This document shows, piece by piece, positions 46,100-56,399 of a DNA stretch of 64,000 bases. How positions within the stretch are numbered: position 1 is the stretch's first letter; each line of letters starts with the position of its first letter. Source of the stretch: an uncultured Pseudomonadota bacterium (GTDB lineage: Bacteria > Pseudomonadota > Gammaproteobacteria > Xanthomonadales > Wenzhouxiangellaceae); assembly GCA_937138395.1 (NCBI GenBank), contig CAKZPB010000136.1, forward strand, positions 1-64,000. The letters run 5' to 3'. The notes beneath the pieces were generated by a model. It did not search any database, was not told the DNA's origin, and worked only from the letters and a program-made list of their open reading frames with translations. The translations under genes were made by a program, and so were the position numbers.

Positions 46100-47686
46100 A
46101 TGAAATTATTGAAGTCCAGCGCCGCGTTTGGCGCAATGACCCTGATCTCGAGAATACTGGGCTTTGCACGCGACGTCGTGCTGGCGCGTTTTTTCGGGGC
46201 AGGCATGATCATGGACGCCTTCGCCGCTGCATTCCGACTGCCCAATCTGCTGCGCAGAATTTTCGCCGAAGGCTCGTTTTCGCTGGCCTTTGTACCCGTG
46301 TTCTCCGAAGCGCGCGAACAAGATGATCCGAAAGCGCTGCGTGAATTGATTGATGCTGTCGCTGGCAGCCTGCTGGCCATTCTGCTGGTGGTCACAGCCA
46401 TTGGTGTTCTGATGGCGCCGCTGATCATGCGCATTGTAGTGCCCGGGTTTGCCGACAACCCGGAGCAGATGCAGCTGGCCGGCGATTTATTGCGCGTGAT
46501 GTTCCCGTATTTGATGCTGGTGTCGCTGACCGCGATGGCTGCAGGCATTCTGAACACGATCGGGCGATTTGCGCTGCCCGCACTGACGCCAGTCATGCTG
46601 AATGTCAGCATCATTGTGGCGGCCGTTGCGTTCAGCCACTATTTTGAACGGCCGATCATGGCGGTCGCCTGGGGCGTTCTGATTGCCGGTTTTCTACAGC
46701 TGATGATGCTGATGCCGGCGCTGATGCGCCATGGTCTGCTGCCGCGACCGCGCACTCAGTTTCAACATGCCGGCGTGCGCAAGATCGGCAAGCTGATGCT
46801 GCCGACCTTGTTCGGCTCATCCGTTGCTCAGATCAACCTGCTGTTCGACACGTTTCTGGCCTCTTTGCTGATTGCCGGAAGTGTCAGCTGGCTTTACTAT
46901 TCGGAGCGGCTGATGGACTTTCCGCTCGGGATTTTCGGTGTTGCATTGGCCACAGTGATTCTGCCGACCCTGTCCCGCATGCACGCGCACAGCGATCATC
47001 AGCAGTTCCGACAGACGCTGGAATGGGCACTGACGCTGGGCATGGTCATTGGCGTACCGGCTGCTGTCGGCCTGATGCTGCTGGCCGAACCACTGATGCT
47101 GACGCTGTTCCAGCGCGGTGAATTTTCGCTGCAGGATGCGCAATGGGCGGGCTTCGCACTATCGACCTATTGCCTGGGCCTGCCTGCCTTCATCGCCGTA
47201 AAAATACTTGCGCCTGCCTATTATTCGCGCCAGGACACCGTGACGCCGGTCAAGATTGCCGTGGTCGCTCTACTCAGCAACATGCTCTTGAATGTCGTGT
47301 TTGTCGGCCTGTTGGTGCTCTACTGGACCGAACCCGGCGGCGGTTGGTGGCAGCGGATGCAGCAGTCGCCCGGTATTCACGCCGGGCTGGCGCTGGCATC
47401 ATCGGCGTCTGGCTGGTTGAACGCAGGTCTGCTTTGGTATTTCCTTAAGCGCAGTGGTTCACAGCCGGATCTGCAGTGGAAACAGGCGCTGCGCATTATT
47501 TTTGCCGCCATCGGTATGGGCCTGATGGTCGTCTGGCTATCGCCGCCGATCGAGCAGTGGCAAGCCGCTTCAGGCACGCAGCGCGTGTTGTGGGCGGGTT
47601 CAACGATCACCAGTGGTGCGGCGGCATTTGGCCTTTTATTGATGGTGTTCGGCATGCGCAAGCACCATCTGATTCGTTCAGATTGA
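46100..47686 (+). CDS. murJ: Lipid II flippase MurJ
   Basis: 528 residues with about 14 membrane helices. The MviN/MurJ start MKLLKSSAAFGAMTLISRILGFARDVVLARFFGAG is characteristic, followed by AFRLPNLLRRIFAEGSFSLAFVPVFSE with the cavity arginines. It moves the peptidoglycan precursor lipid II across the inner membrane. ribF follows closely. Confidence 0.97.
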   Translation: MKLLKSSAAFGAMTLISRILGFARDVVLARFFGAGMIMDAFAAAFRLPNLLRRIFAEGSFSLAFVPVFSEAREQDDPKALRELIDAVAGSLLAILLVVTAIGVLMAPLIMRIVVPGFADNPEQMQLAGDLLRVMFPYLMLVSLTAMAAGILNTIGRFALPALTPVMLNVSIIVAAVAFSHYFERPIMAVAWGVLIAGFLQLMMLMPALMRHGLLPRPRTQFQHAGVRKIGKLMLPTLFGSSVAQINLLFDTFLASLLIAGSVSWLYYSERLMDFPLGIFGVALATVILPTLSRMHAHSDHQQFRQTLEWALTLGMVIGVPAAVGLMLLAEPLMLTLFQRGEFSLQDAQWAGFALSTYCLGLPAFIAVKILAPAYYSRQDTVTPVKIAVVALLSNMLLNVVFVGLLVLYWTEPGGGWWQRMQQSPGIHAGLALASSASGWLNAGLLWYFLKRSGSQPDLQWKQALRIIFAAIGMGLMVVWLSPPIEQWQAASGTQRVLWAGSTITSGAAAFGLLLMVFGMRKHHLIRSD

Positions 47687-47758
47687 GTCCCCGCATCCAG
47701 GCTTGAAACCATGCATTCACTGGTTTCCGCTTGTCGCCCAACAGGTACAATCGCGCCC

Positions 47759-48739
47759 ATGCAGCTGATTCGAAGACTCCCCTGCCGATTGACCGATGCA
47801 CGACCCAGCGCTCTGGCAATCGGCAATTTCGACGGCCTCCACCGCGGTCACCAGGCCTTAATCGAATGTGCCGTGAGCCTGACACCCGACAATGCACCTT
47901 CGCTGATGTGCTTCGAACCGCTGCCGCAAACCCTGTTCGCGCCAGACCAGCCCGTACCGAGGCTGATGGGTTTGCGCGATCGCTTGCGAGTGAGCGAATC
48001 GATGGGCATTCAGCGTTTGTTTCAACTGCCGTTTGATCTTGATTTTGCGGGCTTGTCGCCGCAGCAGTTTATCGACCGGGCCATCATTGACGGTGCCCGG
48101 GCGCAGCATGTGATTGTCGGTCAGGATTTCCGTTTTGGTCACCGTGCAGCCGGTGATGTCGATCTGCTGCGTCGCCTGGGTGGCAGCCTCGGCTTTGACG
48201 TTCACGTGATTGAGCCGATCATGGCAAGCGATGATGAAAAGGTATCGTCCACGGGGCTACGTACGGCGCTGAACGATGGCAATCTTGACCGCGCCGAAGC
48301 CATGCTCGGACGCCGCTATGCCCTGTCCGGCCGGGTCCTTCGGGGCCAGCAACTCGGCCGTACGCTCGGCTTCCCAACCCTGAATCTGAGCGTACCCGTA
48401 CCGCCGGCGCTGGCGGGCATCTTTGCGGTTTGCGTCAATGGGCTCGACGACGCTTCTGCCCTTGCACGCTGGCCCGGTGTCGCCAGCCTCGGCAAACGCC
48501 CCACCGTCAACGGTAAAGAATGGCTGCTCGAGGTGCACCTGATTGATTTTGACGGCGATCTATACGGCCACCACGTGTCTGTGGAGTTTATCGCCAAGCG
48601 TCGGGACGAGGCCCATTTCGACAACCTGAATGATATGACGGCAGTCATGCAGCAGGATTTTCGCTGGGCCCGCGAACAATTGCAGCCGATTGTGACAAGC
48701 GAGACACCCTCTGAACAACGCTGTGCGGACGTTCCCTAA
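47759..48739 (+). CDS. ribF: Bifunctional riboflavin kinase/FMN adenylyltransferase
   Basis: 326 residues from ATG 47759 (an in-frame ATG at 47711 is possible but adds non-family residues). The adenylyltransferase domain has GNFDGLHRGHQ. The C-terminal flavokinase domain has GRTLGFPTLNL and SLGKRPTVNGKEWLLEVHLIDFDGDLYG. It makes FMN and FAD. It is followed by lspA with only 120 bp between; ileS, normally located there, is missing. Confidence 0.95.
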   Translation: MQLIRRLPCRLTDARPSALAIGNFDGLHRGHQALIECAVSLTPDNAPSLMCFEPLPQTLFAPDQPVPRLMGLRDRLRVSESMGIQRLFQLPFDLDFAGLSPQQFIDRAIIDGARAQHVIVGQDFRFGHRAAGDVDLLRRLGGSLGFDVHVIEPIMASDDEKVSSTGLRTALNDGNLDRAEAMLGRRYALSGRVLRGQQLGRTLGFPTLNLSVPVPPALAGIFAVCVNGLDDASALARWPGVASLGKRPTVNGKEWLLEVHLIDFDGDLYGHHVSVEFIAKRRDEAHFDNLNDMTAVMQQDFRWAREQLQPIVTSETPSEQRCADVP

Positions 48740-48859
48740 CCCAATCCCCAGCCGATCAAGTCACCCATTTCGGCAGCAATGGAGTGCCAGACGCTGAAAT
48801 CGCAGGGACGCGTCCGCGTACAATGTAGGATTGAATCTGCCGCACGCACATAGACCCGA

Positions 48860-49372
48860 ATGGAAACTGTTCTACCGCGCATGACCCTGCCACGCTATGG
48901 CGCCTGGTTGCTGTTGGCGCTGTTCGTGGTCATTCTTGACCTCTGGACCAAACACCTGGCCAGTTCCAATCTGGAGCTGTATCGGCCCGTTGCACTGACC
49001 AGCTGGTTCAATCTGACGCTGGCGCACAACGACGGGGCCGCGTTCAGCCTGTTGGCGGATGCCGGCGGCTGGCAACGCTGGTTTTTTGTCACCGTCGCCA
49101 TCGGCATCAGTGTTTTCCTGCTGGTCTGGCTGTCGCAGCTTCCGCATCAGGCGCGCGCACTGCCAGTCGCGCTGATGCTATTGCTGGGCGGCGCCGTCGG
49201 CAATCTGGTTGATCGACTCCGCTTTGGCTATGTCGTGGATTTTATCGATCTGCATGCGCGCGGCTGGCACTGGCCTGCGTTCAATATTGCCGACAGCGCC
49301 ATCGTGATCGGCGTTACCGTCCTGCTGATCGAAAGTCTGCTTCCTCCACGCCAGCCGGCCCAGCCGGACTAG
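48860..49372 (+). CDS. lspA: Lipoprotein signal peptidase (signal peptidase II)
   Basis: 170 residues with four helices. The aspartyl catalytic regions are NLVDRLRFGYVVDFIDLH and FNIADSAIVIGV. It cleaves the signal from lipid-modified prolipoproteins, for example the lipoprotein encoded at 5347-6294. Confidence 0.96.
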   Translation: METVLPRMTLPRYGAWLLLALFVVILDLWTKHLASSNLELYRPVALTSWFNLTLAHNDGAAFSLLADAGGWQRWFFVTVAIGISVFLLVWLSQLPHQARALPVALMLLLGGAVGNLVDRLRFGYVVDFIDLHARGWHWPAFNIADSAIVIGVTVLLIESLLPPRQPAQPD

Positions 49373-49405
49373 CCTTGCATCTCAACTGATCGCCTTCATC
49401 AACCG

Positions 49406-50458
49406 GTGACCGGACAGAAACGCATCATCATTGTCGGGGCTGGAATTGCCGGCCTGACCACGGCTTTTTGGCTGCATCAGTCGGGCCACCAACTGCTGTT
49501 GATCGACGCCGGCGAAGTCGGTCAGGAATCCACCTGGGCTGGCGGCGGCATTATTTCGGCCGTGCCGCCCTGGAACTATCCAGATCTGGTCAATCGATGG
49601 GTCTCGCGCAGTAGAGCGCTCTACCCATCGATGATTGAAGTGCTTGAACAGCGCACCGGCATCGACTGCGAATACCGTACCAGTGGTCTGGTTTTGACTG
49701 GATGGCCCATGACAGCAGCAACCGCCTGGCTCGCTGCCAACGCAGTGACAGCCATGACCGGGCCACTGAAAAACTTCCAACCCAACCTGTCGAGTCCGGA
49801 ACAGGATGCAATCCTGCTGCCGGACGTCACCCAGGTCCGCAACCCCCGATTGGCCAGTGCGTTTCGCGCATGGCTCGACCATCAGCCGATCGACCTGCTT
49901 GAACACACAGCCGTCGAGCGTGTGCTGCTCAGCCACAAACGAGTGCAAGGTGTACGCACCGTCCGGGGTGATACGATTCCGGCACGCCACGTCGTGCTTG
50001 CTTGCGGCGCGTGGACCGATCGGATTCTGCTACGTTCCGGGCTCGATCGATTGGGTATCGAGGCCATTCGCGGCCAGATGCTGCTGTACAGGCCCCAACC
50101 GGCGTTGCTGAACCATATCATCAACACGCCGGCAGGCTACTTGATTCCCAGACAGGATGGGCGCATCCTGGCCGGAGCCACCGTCGAATCGGTCGGCATT
50201 GATCGCCGTCCGAGCCACACCGGCTTTCAGCAGCTGGCCGAAATGGCGCAACAATTGCTTCCCGCGCTCGAGCCAGACTGCATTGAGTTGCATTGGTCCG
50301 GTTTGCGCCCCGGCATCCGCGGCGACGAGCCAGTCTGCGGCCCGCATGATCTGAACCACGGCCTTTGGTTACAATCGGGAGGGTTCAGAAATGGCCTTGG
50401 CATTGCACCTGCAGCCGCAGAGCACTTGACCCAACAGATGAATCAGGCCGTGTCTTGA
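49406..50458 (+). CDS. thiO: FAD-dependent glycine oxidase-like protein (ThiO)
   Basis: 350 residues from a GTG start. The dinucleotide site is IIIVGAGIAGLTTAFWL, with ESTWAGGGIISAVPPW, a DAO-type core and the C-terminal SGGFRNGLGIAPAAAE. ThiO oxidises glycine to the imine used in thiazole synthesis for thiamine. Other D-amino-acid oxidases are close relatives. The gene begins 33 bp after lspA. No other thi genes are in the window. Confidence 0.82.
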   Translation: MTGQKRIIIVGAGIAGLTTAFWLHQSGHQLLLIDAGEVGQESTWAGGGIISAVPPWNYPDLVNRWVSRSRALYPSMIEVLEQRTGIDCEYRTSGLVLTGWPMTAATAWLAANAVTAMTGPLKNFQPNLSSPEQDAILLPDVTQVRNPRLASAFRAWLDHQPIDLLEHTAVERVLLSHKRVQGVRTVRGDTIPARHVVLACGAWTDRILLRSGLDRLGIEAIRGQMLLYRPQPALLNHIINTPAGYLIPRQDGRILAGATVESVGIDRRPSHTGFQQLAEMAQQLLPALEPDCIELHWSGLRPGIRGDEPVCGPHDLNHGLWLQSGGFRNGLGIAPAAAEHLTQQMNQAVS

Positions 50459-50586
50459 GCGCGAAACTGTGAATTCGCTGCAGAAACAGGCTTCAAATCA
50501 AGCGCTCGGGGGCGTTGTAATCTCGGCCCGATTGCGTGAAAATACATCAGGTAGTTAGGGCACTGACCTGAAAACAGGAGAACAGT

Positions 50587-51807
50587 ATGGCGACGACCCG
50601 CGATGAGTTGGAAGTCTTTTTATGGGAAGGTAAAGACAAGCGCGGTAAAGTCCTGAAGGGCGAGCGCTCGGCCAAGAGCCAGCAGTTGATCAAGGCTGAG
50701 CTGAGGATGCAGGGCATCACCCCTTCCCGCATCCGGAAAAAACCGAAAGCGCTGTTCGGTAGCGCCGGTAAGCGCATCTCGCCAAAAGACATTGCCGTCT
50801 TTACGCGCCAGCTGGCAACCATGTTGAATGCGGGTATCCCACTGGTCCAGGCCTTCACGATTATTGGGGCGGCGGCCGAAAACCCGCGCCTGCAAAAGCT
50901 GATCAATACGATTCGAGTCGATGTCGAGTCGGGTGCCACGCTGGCCGAAGCGCTCAGCAAGCATCCTGTCTATTTTGACGAACTCTACGTGAACCTGGTT
51001 GCATCAGGCGAAAGCGCCGGTGTGCTGGACCAGGTCCTGGAGAACATTGCGACCTACAAGGAGCGCATCGAATCGATCAAGGGAAAAATCAAGAAAGCAT
51101 TGTTCTATCCTGCAACAGTCGTGGCGGTAGCCATTATCGTGACTGCAATCCTGCTGATTTTCGTTATTCCTCAGTTCGACTCGATCTTCGAAAGTTTCGG
51201 TGCCGATCTGCCGGCATTTACTCAATTGATTGTCAACCTGTCCAACACGCTGCAACAATATGGGTTTCTTGTGCTGGTGGCCGTGATTGGCAGCATTGTT
51301 GGATTGATTGCGCTGAAAAAGCGAAGCAAATCCTTTGCTCATTTCCTCGATCGAATCAGTCTGAAAATCCCGGTGATCGGCGATGTATTGGAGAAAGCCG
51401 CGCTTTCTCGATTTGCGCGTACATTAGCCACAACCTTTGCGGCTGGCGTGCCACTGGTTGACGCGCTGAAAACCGTGGCAGGCGCTACCGGCAATATCGT
51501 CTATTCCAACGCAACGGATCAGATTCGCGAAGATGTGGCAACCGGTCATCAGATGCAGTTGGCCATGCAGCAAACCGGCTTGTTTCCTCCGATGGTGGTT
51601 CAGATGACGGCCATCGGTGAGGAAGCCGGCTCACTCGACGCCATGCTGCTGAAGGTGGCTGATTTCTACGAGGAAGAGGTCAATAATACGGTCGATGCGC
51701 TATCCAGTCTGCTCGAGCCGTTCATTATCGTTCTGGTCGGAACCATCATCGGTACCATTGTGATTGCCATGTATCTTCCGATCTTCCAGATCGCTTCTGT
51801 TGTGTAA
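50587..51807 (+). CDS. pilC: Type IV pilus inner-membrane protein PilC
   Basis: 406 residues with two T2SSF domains and about three to four membrane helices. It starts MATTRDELEVFLWEGKDKRGKVLKGER and has FTRQLATMLNAGIPLVQAF and RFARTLATTFAAGVPLVDAL, the paired repeats of PilC/GspF. It anchors the pilus assembly ATPases. The ribosome-binding site is AGGAG. pilB, usually directly upstream, is not present. Confidence 0.96.
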   Translation: MATTRDELEVFLWEGKDKRGKVLKGERSAKSQQLIKAELRMQGITPSRIRKKPKALFGSAGKRISPKDIAVFTRQLATMLNAGIPLVQAFTIIGAAAENPRLQKLINTIRVDVESGATLAEALSKHPVYFDELYVNLVASGESAGVLDQVLENIATYKERIESIKGKIKKALFYPATVVAVAIIVTAILLIFVIPQFDSIFESFGADLPAFTQLIVNLSNTLQQYGFLVLVAVIGSIVGLIALKKRSKSFAHFLDRISLKIPVIGDVLEKAALSRFARTLATTFAAGVPLVDALKTVAGATGNIVYSNATDQIREDVATGHQMQLAMQQTGLFPPMVVQMTAIGEEAGSLDAMLLKVADFYEEEVNNTVDALSSLLEPFIIVLVGTIIGTIVIAMYLPIFQIASVV

Positions 51808-51810
51808 ACA

Positions 51811-52671
51811 ATGGATTCACTCGAATCGCTGAACCCTGCCGTACTCTACGGCGGGGTCCTCGTGCTGAGTTTGCTGGTCGGGAGTTTTCTCAACGTCGTC
51901 ATTCTCCGTTTACCGAACCGGATGATGCACGATTGGAAGTGTCAGTGTCGGGAATTGCTGGGCCTGGATGAAGGTAATGCCACCGAACAGCCGCCTGGCG
52001 TGGCAACCGGCCGTTCGCATTGCCCCAAGTGCAACGTCAAGATCGCCTGGTACGACAACATCCCGGTCATCAGCTGGCTGATGCTACGCGGACAGTGCCG
52101 AAACTGTGGTACGTCCATTTCGATTCGTTATCCAGCCGTCGAACTGCTGACCGCCATTCTTTCCCTGGTGGTTGTGGTGCAACTCGGCCCCACGCCTGCA
52201 GGCATGGCGGGGCTGTTGTTGACCTGGACCCTGATCGCAGGCGCTGGTATCGATCTGGACCACAAGCTCCTGCCTGATCAATTGACGCTGCCCCTGGTCT
52301 GGATTGGCTTGCTGCTGAACCTGTCGATGGGCCTTTTTACCGATCTGGAGTCTGCCGTTATTGGCGCCGTGGCCGGCTATCTGGTTCTGTGGCTGGTGTT
52401 TCATCTGTTCCGGCTTGCAACCGGCAAGGAAGGCATGGGCTACGGCGATTTCAAATTGCTATCGGCCATCGGCGCCTGGTTTGGCTGGCAGGTACTGCCC
52501 AGCGTGATCCTGCTTGCATCACTGGTCGGTGCCGGCATCGGAATTGGCTTGATCGTAGCCAAGCGACTGGGCCGCGAAGTACCGATCGCCTTCGGGCCAT
52601 TTCTGGCGGCGGCCGGTTGGTTGGTGTTAGTCAGCGATGGCGCAATCGTGGACCTGTTTTTCTTCTATTGA
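51811..52671 (+). CDS. pilD: Prepilin peptidase/methyltransferase PilD
   Basis: 286 residues. The zinc-binding cysteines are in CPKC and CRNC. The aspartyl protease residues are in GAGIDLDHKLLPDQL and GMGYGDFKLLSAIGAWFG. It removes prepilin leader peptides and N-methylates the new end. It follows pilC by three bases; coaE, usually next, is elsewhere (17.8 kb). Confidence 0.97.
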   Translation: MDSLESLNPAVLYGGVLVLSLLVGSFLNVVILRLPNRMMHDWKCQCRELLGLDEGNATEQPPGVATGRSHCPKCNVKIAWYDNIPVISWLMLRGQCRNCGTSISIRYPAVELLTAILSLVVVVQLGPTPAGMAGLLLTWTLIAGAGIDLDHKLLPDQLTLPLVWIGLLLNLSMGLFTDLESAVIGAVAGYLVLWLVFHLFRLATGKEGMGYGDFKLLSAIGAWFGWQVLPSVILLASLVGAGIGIGLIVAKRLGREVPIAFGPFLAAAGWLVLVSDGAIVDLFFFY

Positions 52672-52813
52672 TCGCCTCCAGCAGCGATCGCTATAGCCGG
52701 ATCTGACAGGCGGGGCTGAAACCCAAGCCCAGAATTAAACCGAGGTGTTTCTGCAGCCCCAGCCCAGCGGACTACGAAGGCTGAAACACCGGCCGGAGAA
52801 CAAAACCCGATCG

Positions 52814-55543
52814 TTAATCCGGCTTGCCATGGCATTGCTTGTACTTCTTGCCTGAACCACACGGGCACGGCTCATTGCGACCAATCTTGCGGCCTTCTCG
52901 GACGAAGGTTTCAACCGACTCGGCCGGGTTGCCCTGGCCGCTGGCACCTTGTGCGGGTCCGCCAGCCTGCGGATTGCTCATGCCTGCAGCTTCGCGGTGC
53001 TGGAACTCCATCGGCGCTTCGCGACGACGCTGCTCGTCGACCGCCTGGACGTCCTGCTCGGACTTGACCTGCACCCGCGCCAGAATCTTGATGACTTCGT
53101 GACGCATCCGAGCCAGCATGTCGGTAAACATTTCGAACCCTTCACGCTTGTACTCCTGCTGCGGTTTTTTCTGAGCAAAACCGCGCAGGTGTATACCCTT
53201 TCTCAGGTAGTCCATGTTGGCCAAGTGGTCTTTCCACTGCTGGTCGAGCACGTTCAGCATGACGGCTTTTTCGAACTGCAACATGACCTCGCGACCGGTC
53301 TGTTCCATTTTCGTATCGAAATGGGCATCGACCTTTTCCATAATGCGCTTGCGCAGTGCTTCTTCAGCCAGATCATCGTCTTCATCCAGCCACTGCCGAA
53401 TCGGAATTTCGATGCCGAACTCAGCCTCCAGCGCTTTCTCGAGCCCGTCCGGATCCCACATTTCGTCGATGGAATCGGGCGGAATGTAGCGATCAATCAG
53501 GTCGACAAAGGCTTCATCGCGCAGATCCTCAACCAACTCATGCACGTCATCGGACTGCATCAGCTCATTGCGCTGTGCATAAATGACGCGACGTTGATCG
53601 TTCGCCACGTCATCGAAATCAAGCAGGTTCTTGCGCATGTCGAAGTTATGTGCCTCAACCTTGCGCTGTGCGTTCTCGATGGCCTTTGTGACCCAGGGAT
53701 GTTCGATGGCTTCACCCTCGCCGACCAGCTTCTGCATCATGCCGCCCATGCGATCCGGCGCAAAGATGCGCATCAGGTTATCTTCCAGCGACAGGTAGAA
53801 CCGGCTGGAACCCGGGTCACCCTGACGACCGGATCGCCCGCGCAGCTGGTTGTCGATACGGCGCGATTCATGTCGCTCGGTGCCGATAATGTGAAGACCG
53901 CCCGCTTCGATGACTTGATCGTGACGCTGCTGCCAGTCCGCCTTGATTTTTTTCCTGTTTGCTTCGTCGGGCGAATCGCCAGCCTCGGCCAGTTCGACTT
54001 CCAGGCTGCCGCCCAGAACAATATCGGTGCCTCGACCGGCCATATTGGTGGCAATGGTGACCGCACCCGGCCTGCCGGCCTGGGCAATGATGTGGGCTTC
54101 GCGCTCATGCTGCTTTGCGTTCAGCACTTCATGCTTGATACCGGCTTTCTTCAGCGCCTTTGCCAGTAGTTCCGAGGTTTCGATGGACGTTGTACCCACC
54201 AACGTCGGCTGGCCTGCCGCGCTGCACTGCTTGATGTCATCGATGACGGCATCGAATTTTTCCATCGTGCTCTTGAACACCAGGTCGGGGTTGTCGATAC
54301 GCTGCATCGGCTTGTTGGTCGGTATGACCACGACCTCGAGACCGTAGATGGTCTGGAACTCATAGGCTTCGGTATCAGCAGTACCGGTCATGCCGGACAA
54401 CTTTTCGTACAGGCGGAAATAATTCTGGAAGGTAATCGAGGCCAGCGTCTGGTTCTCGCGCTGAATCGGTACGCCTTCCTTGGCCTCGACGGCCTGATGC
54501 AAACCATCCGACCAGCGCCGACCCGGCATCGTGCGGCCAGTAAATTCATCGACAATCACCACTTCACCATCGTTCACGATGTAATCGACATCGCGATTGA
54601 ACAGATGATGCGCCCGCAGACAGGCGTTCAGGGTATGGGTCAGATTCAGATTCTGCGCATCGTACAGACTGTCTTCAGGCTTCAGCAGGTCCACCTCAGT
54701 CAGCAGTTGCTCGACGTGCGCCATGCCCTCTTCACTCAAGTGTACCTGCTTGGATTTTTCGTCAATTGAAAAATCACCCGGACCGTCCTCCTCTTCCTGG
54801 GGCGTCATCTTCGGAACGATGCGGTTGATCTTGACGTACAGCTCTGGACCCTCGTCGGCAGGGCCCGAAATGATCAAGGGCGTTCGCGCCTCGTCAATCA
54901 GGATCGAGTCGACCTCATCGACGATGGCGAAATGCTGGCCGCGCTGGACTTTCTGATCCTTCGAGAAGGCCATGTTGTCGCGCAGGTAATCGAAACCGAA
55001 TTCGTTGTTGGTGCCGTAAGTAATGTCGCAGGCATATGCGGCTCGCTTGGCGGCGGCCGACATGCCCGGTACCGAAACACCGACGCTCAGATCCAGGGCA
55101 TGATAAATCGGCCCCATCCAATCCGCGTCTCGCCGGGCCAGGTAGTCGTTGACGGTAATGACATGCACGCCCTGATCAGCAATGGCGTTCAGATATACCG
55201 CAAGCGTCGCGACCAGCGTTTTACCCTCACCGGTTTTCATTTCAGCAATCTTGCCCTGGTGAAGCACCATGCCGCCGATTAACTGGGCGTCGAAATGACG
55301 CATTCCCAATGTTCGTACCGAGGCCTCACGACAGACGGCAAAAGCCTCTGGCAACAGGTCATCGAGTGTTTCTCCAGCTTCGAAACGCTGCCGAAACTCG
55401 ACTGTTTTCCCGCGCAGCGCCTCATCACTGAGCTCCTTGGTATCGGCCTCGAGCTCATTGATTTGGTCAACGTGTTTTTGCAGTTGCTTCAGCAGTCGCT
55501 CATTACGACTGCCGATAACGCGGGTGATCAGACTTTTTAGCAT
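52814..55543 (-). CDS. secA: Preprotein translocase ATPase SecA
   Basis: 909 residues from ATG 55543, the position of the invariant [18 protein letters not shown]; the frame extends upstream to 55603 without homology. Walker A is [12 protein letters not shown], Walker B region [20 protein letters not shown], helicase motif [12 protein letters not shown], and the C-terminal zinc finger is [18 protein letters not shown]. It drives Sec-dependent export and so complements secD/F/yajC. The intergenic stretch after its stop carries an interrupted inverted repeat (GGTGTTTC...AAACACC near 52743-52790). Confidence 0.98.
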   Translation of the reverse strand: MLKSLITRVIGSRNERLLKQLQKHVDQINELEADTKELSDEALRGKTVEFRQRFEAGETLDDLLPEAFAVCREASVRTLGMRHFDAQLIGGMVLHQGKIAEMKTGEGKTLVATLAVYLNAIADQGVHVITVNDYLARRDADWMGPIYHALDLSVGVSVPGMSAAAKRAAYACDITYGTNNEFGFDYLRDNMAFSKDQKVQRGQHFAIVDEVDSILIDEARTPLIISGPADEGPELYVKINRIVPKMTPQEEEDGPGDFSIDEKSKQVHLSEEGMAHVEQLLTEVDLLKPEDSLYDAQNLNLTHTLNACLRAHHLFNRDVDYIVNDGEVVIVDEFTGRTMPGRRWSDGLHQAVEAKEGVPIQRENQTLASITFQNYFRLYEKLSGMTGTADTEAYEFQTIYGLEVVVIPTNKPMQRIDNPDLVFKSTMEKFDAVIDDIKQCSAAGQPTLVGTTSIETSELLAKALKKAGIKHEVLNAKQHEREAHIIAQAGRPGAVTIATNMAGRGTDIVLGGSLEVELAEAGDSPDEANRKKIKADWQQRHDQVIEAGGLHIIGTERHESRRIDNQLRGRSGRQGDPGSSRFYLSLEDNLMRIFAPDRMGGMMQKLVGEGEAIEHPWVTKAIENAQRKVEAHNFDMRKNLLDFDDVANDQRRVIYAQRNELMQSDDVHELVEDLRDEAFVDLIDRYIPPDSIDEMWDPDGLEKALEAEFGIEIPIRQWLDEDDDLAEEALRKRIMEKVDAHFDTKMEQTGREVMLQFEKAVMLNVLDQQWKDHLANMDYLRKGIHLRGFAQKKPQQEYKREGFEMFTDMLARMRHEVIKILARVQVKSEQDVQAVDEQRRREAPMEFQHREAAGMSNPQAGGPAQGASGQGNPAESVETFVREGRKIGRNEPCPCGSGKKYKQCHGKPD

Positions 55544-55761
55544 CGTGAATTCACTTGATTTTTCAGGACTGTGCTGTACTACCAGCTTGGGGCTGACTGG
55601 CACGGTATCAAGCAGCTGGGCCTGATTGCCAGAATGTGTTGTGGCTCAAGCCAAGCGGCTCAATGCTCTATTTTATCGGAACGCAGCGTTCAGTATCATG
55701 CTTGTACCAGGTCGCAGAATCACGTAAATTCGAGTATCCAGGATTCAACCCACGTTCGCAA

Positions 55762-56103
55762 ATGACTGAGCAAAAACCAGCCGACAAGTCTCGCACCGTT
55801 TCTCAGGTCGCCGCCACGAGCCAAGGCCTTGGCGGCGCTGTCCGACAAGCCCAGGCTTTCCAGGCGCTGAATGAACGCGTGGTGCAATCGCTGCCGGACA
55901 GCGTACGACCGCATGTCCGCATTGCCTGTATTGAAGGAGACTGCCTGATGATCGGTGCTGAATCGCCCGCTTGGGCAACACAGGCGCGGCTGTGGGCCGA
56001 CACGATGGTCAACGAGGCTGCAGCCTTGTGGCCCGTACCGATCCGTCGAAGCGAGATTTTTGTATCAAATGATTCGTTCCGACTGATTCGTGGCGATCTG
56101 TAA
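55762..56103 (+). CDS. DUF721/DciA-like protein
   Basis: 113 residues from ATG 55762 (no strong ribosome-binding site; the frame is open from 55636). The DUF721 pattern is seen in ALNERVVQSLPDSVRPHVRIACIEGDCLMIGAESPAWATQARLWADTM. In bacteria lacking DnaC, DciA of this family loads the replicative helicase; shorter relatives may do other things. It is divergent from secA. Confidence 0.75.
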   Translation: MTEQKPADKSRTVSQVAATSQGLGGAVRQAQAFQALNERVVQSLPDSVRPHVRIACIEGDCLMIGAESPAWATQARLWADTMVNEAAALWPVPIRRSEIFVSNDSFRLIRGDL

Positions 56104-56399
56104 AACACTTCATCGCTACCACCGTGGCCACACTGTGCCCACAGCCCCGGTTCCGAAATTCGGCTACTGGTCAACCGAAAATACCCGGTCGATTCAGTTC
56201 TTTCTTTCGGCGATGCCGATGCAGGAATAACGAGCCAGGTGACAAAGAACGAATAGATAGAGCAGACAAAAGCGCTGGATCACACCGTCGCTAGTTCAAG
56301 CTACGAAATAGTGCGGTCACTGCGTCGCCGGGAGACCCGGTCAAATTGTCAGCTATCGTGCGTCTGAACGGGTCGCCAGCTGGACTGGTTGCGCAGTCG

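Noticed and set aside
56104-56399. Possible small gene between dciA-like and lpxC
   Set aside because: Only a CCGGG-AGA-CCCGG mini-hairpin is seen (56328-56340); frames are short and lack start signals.
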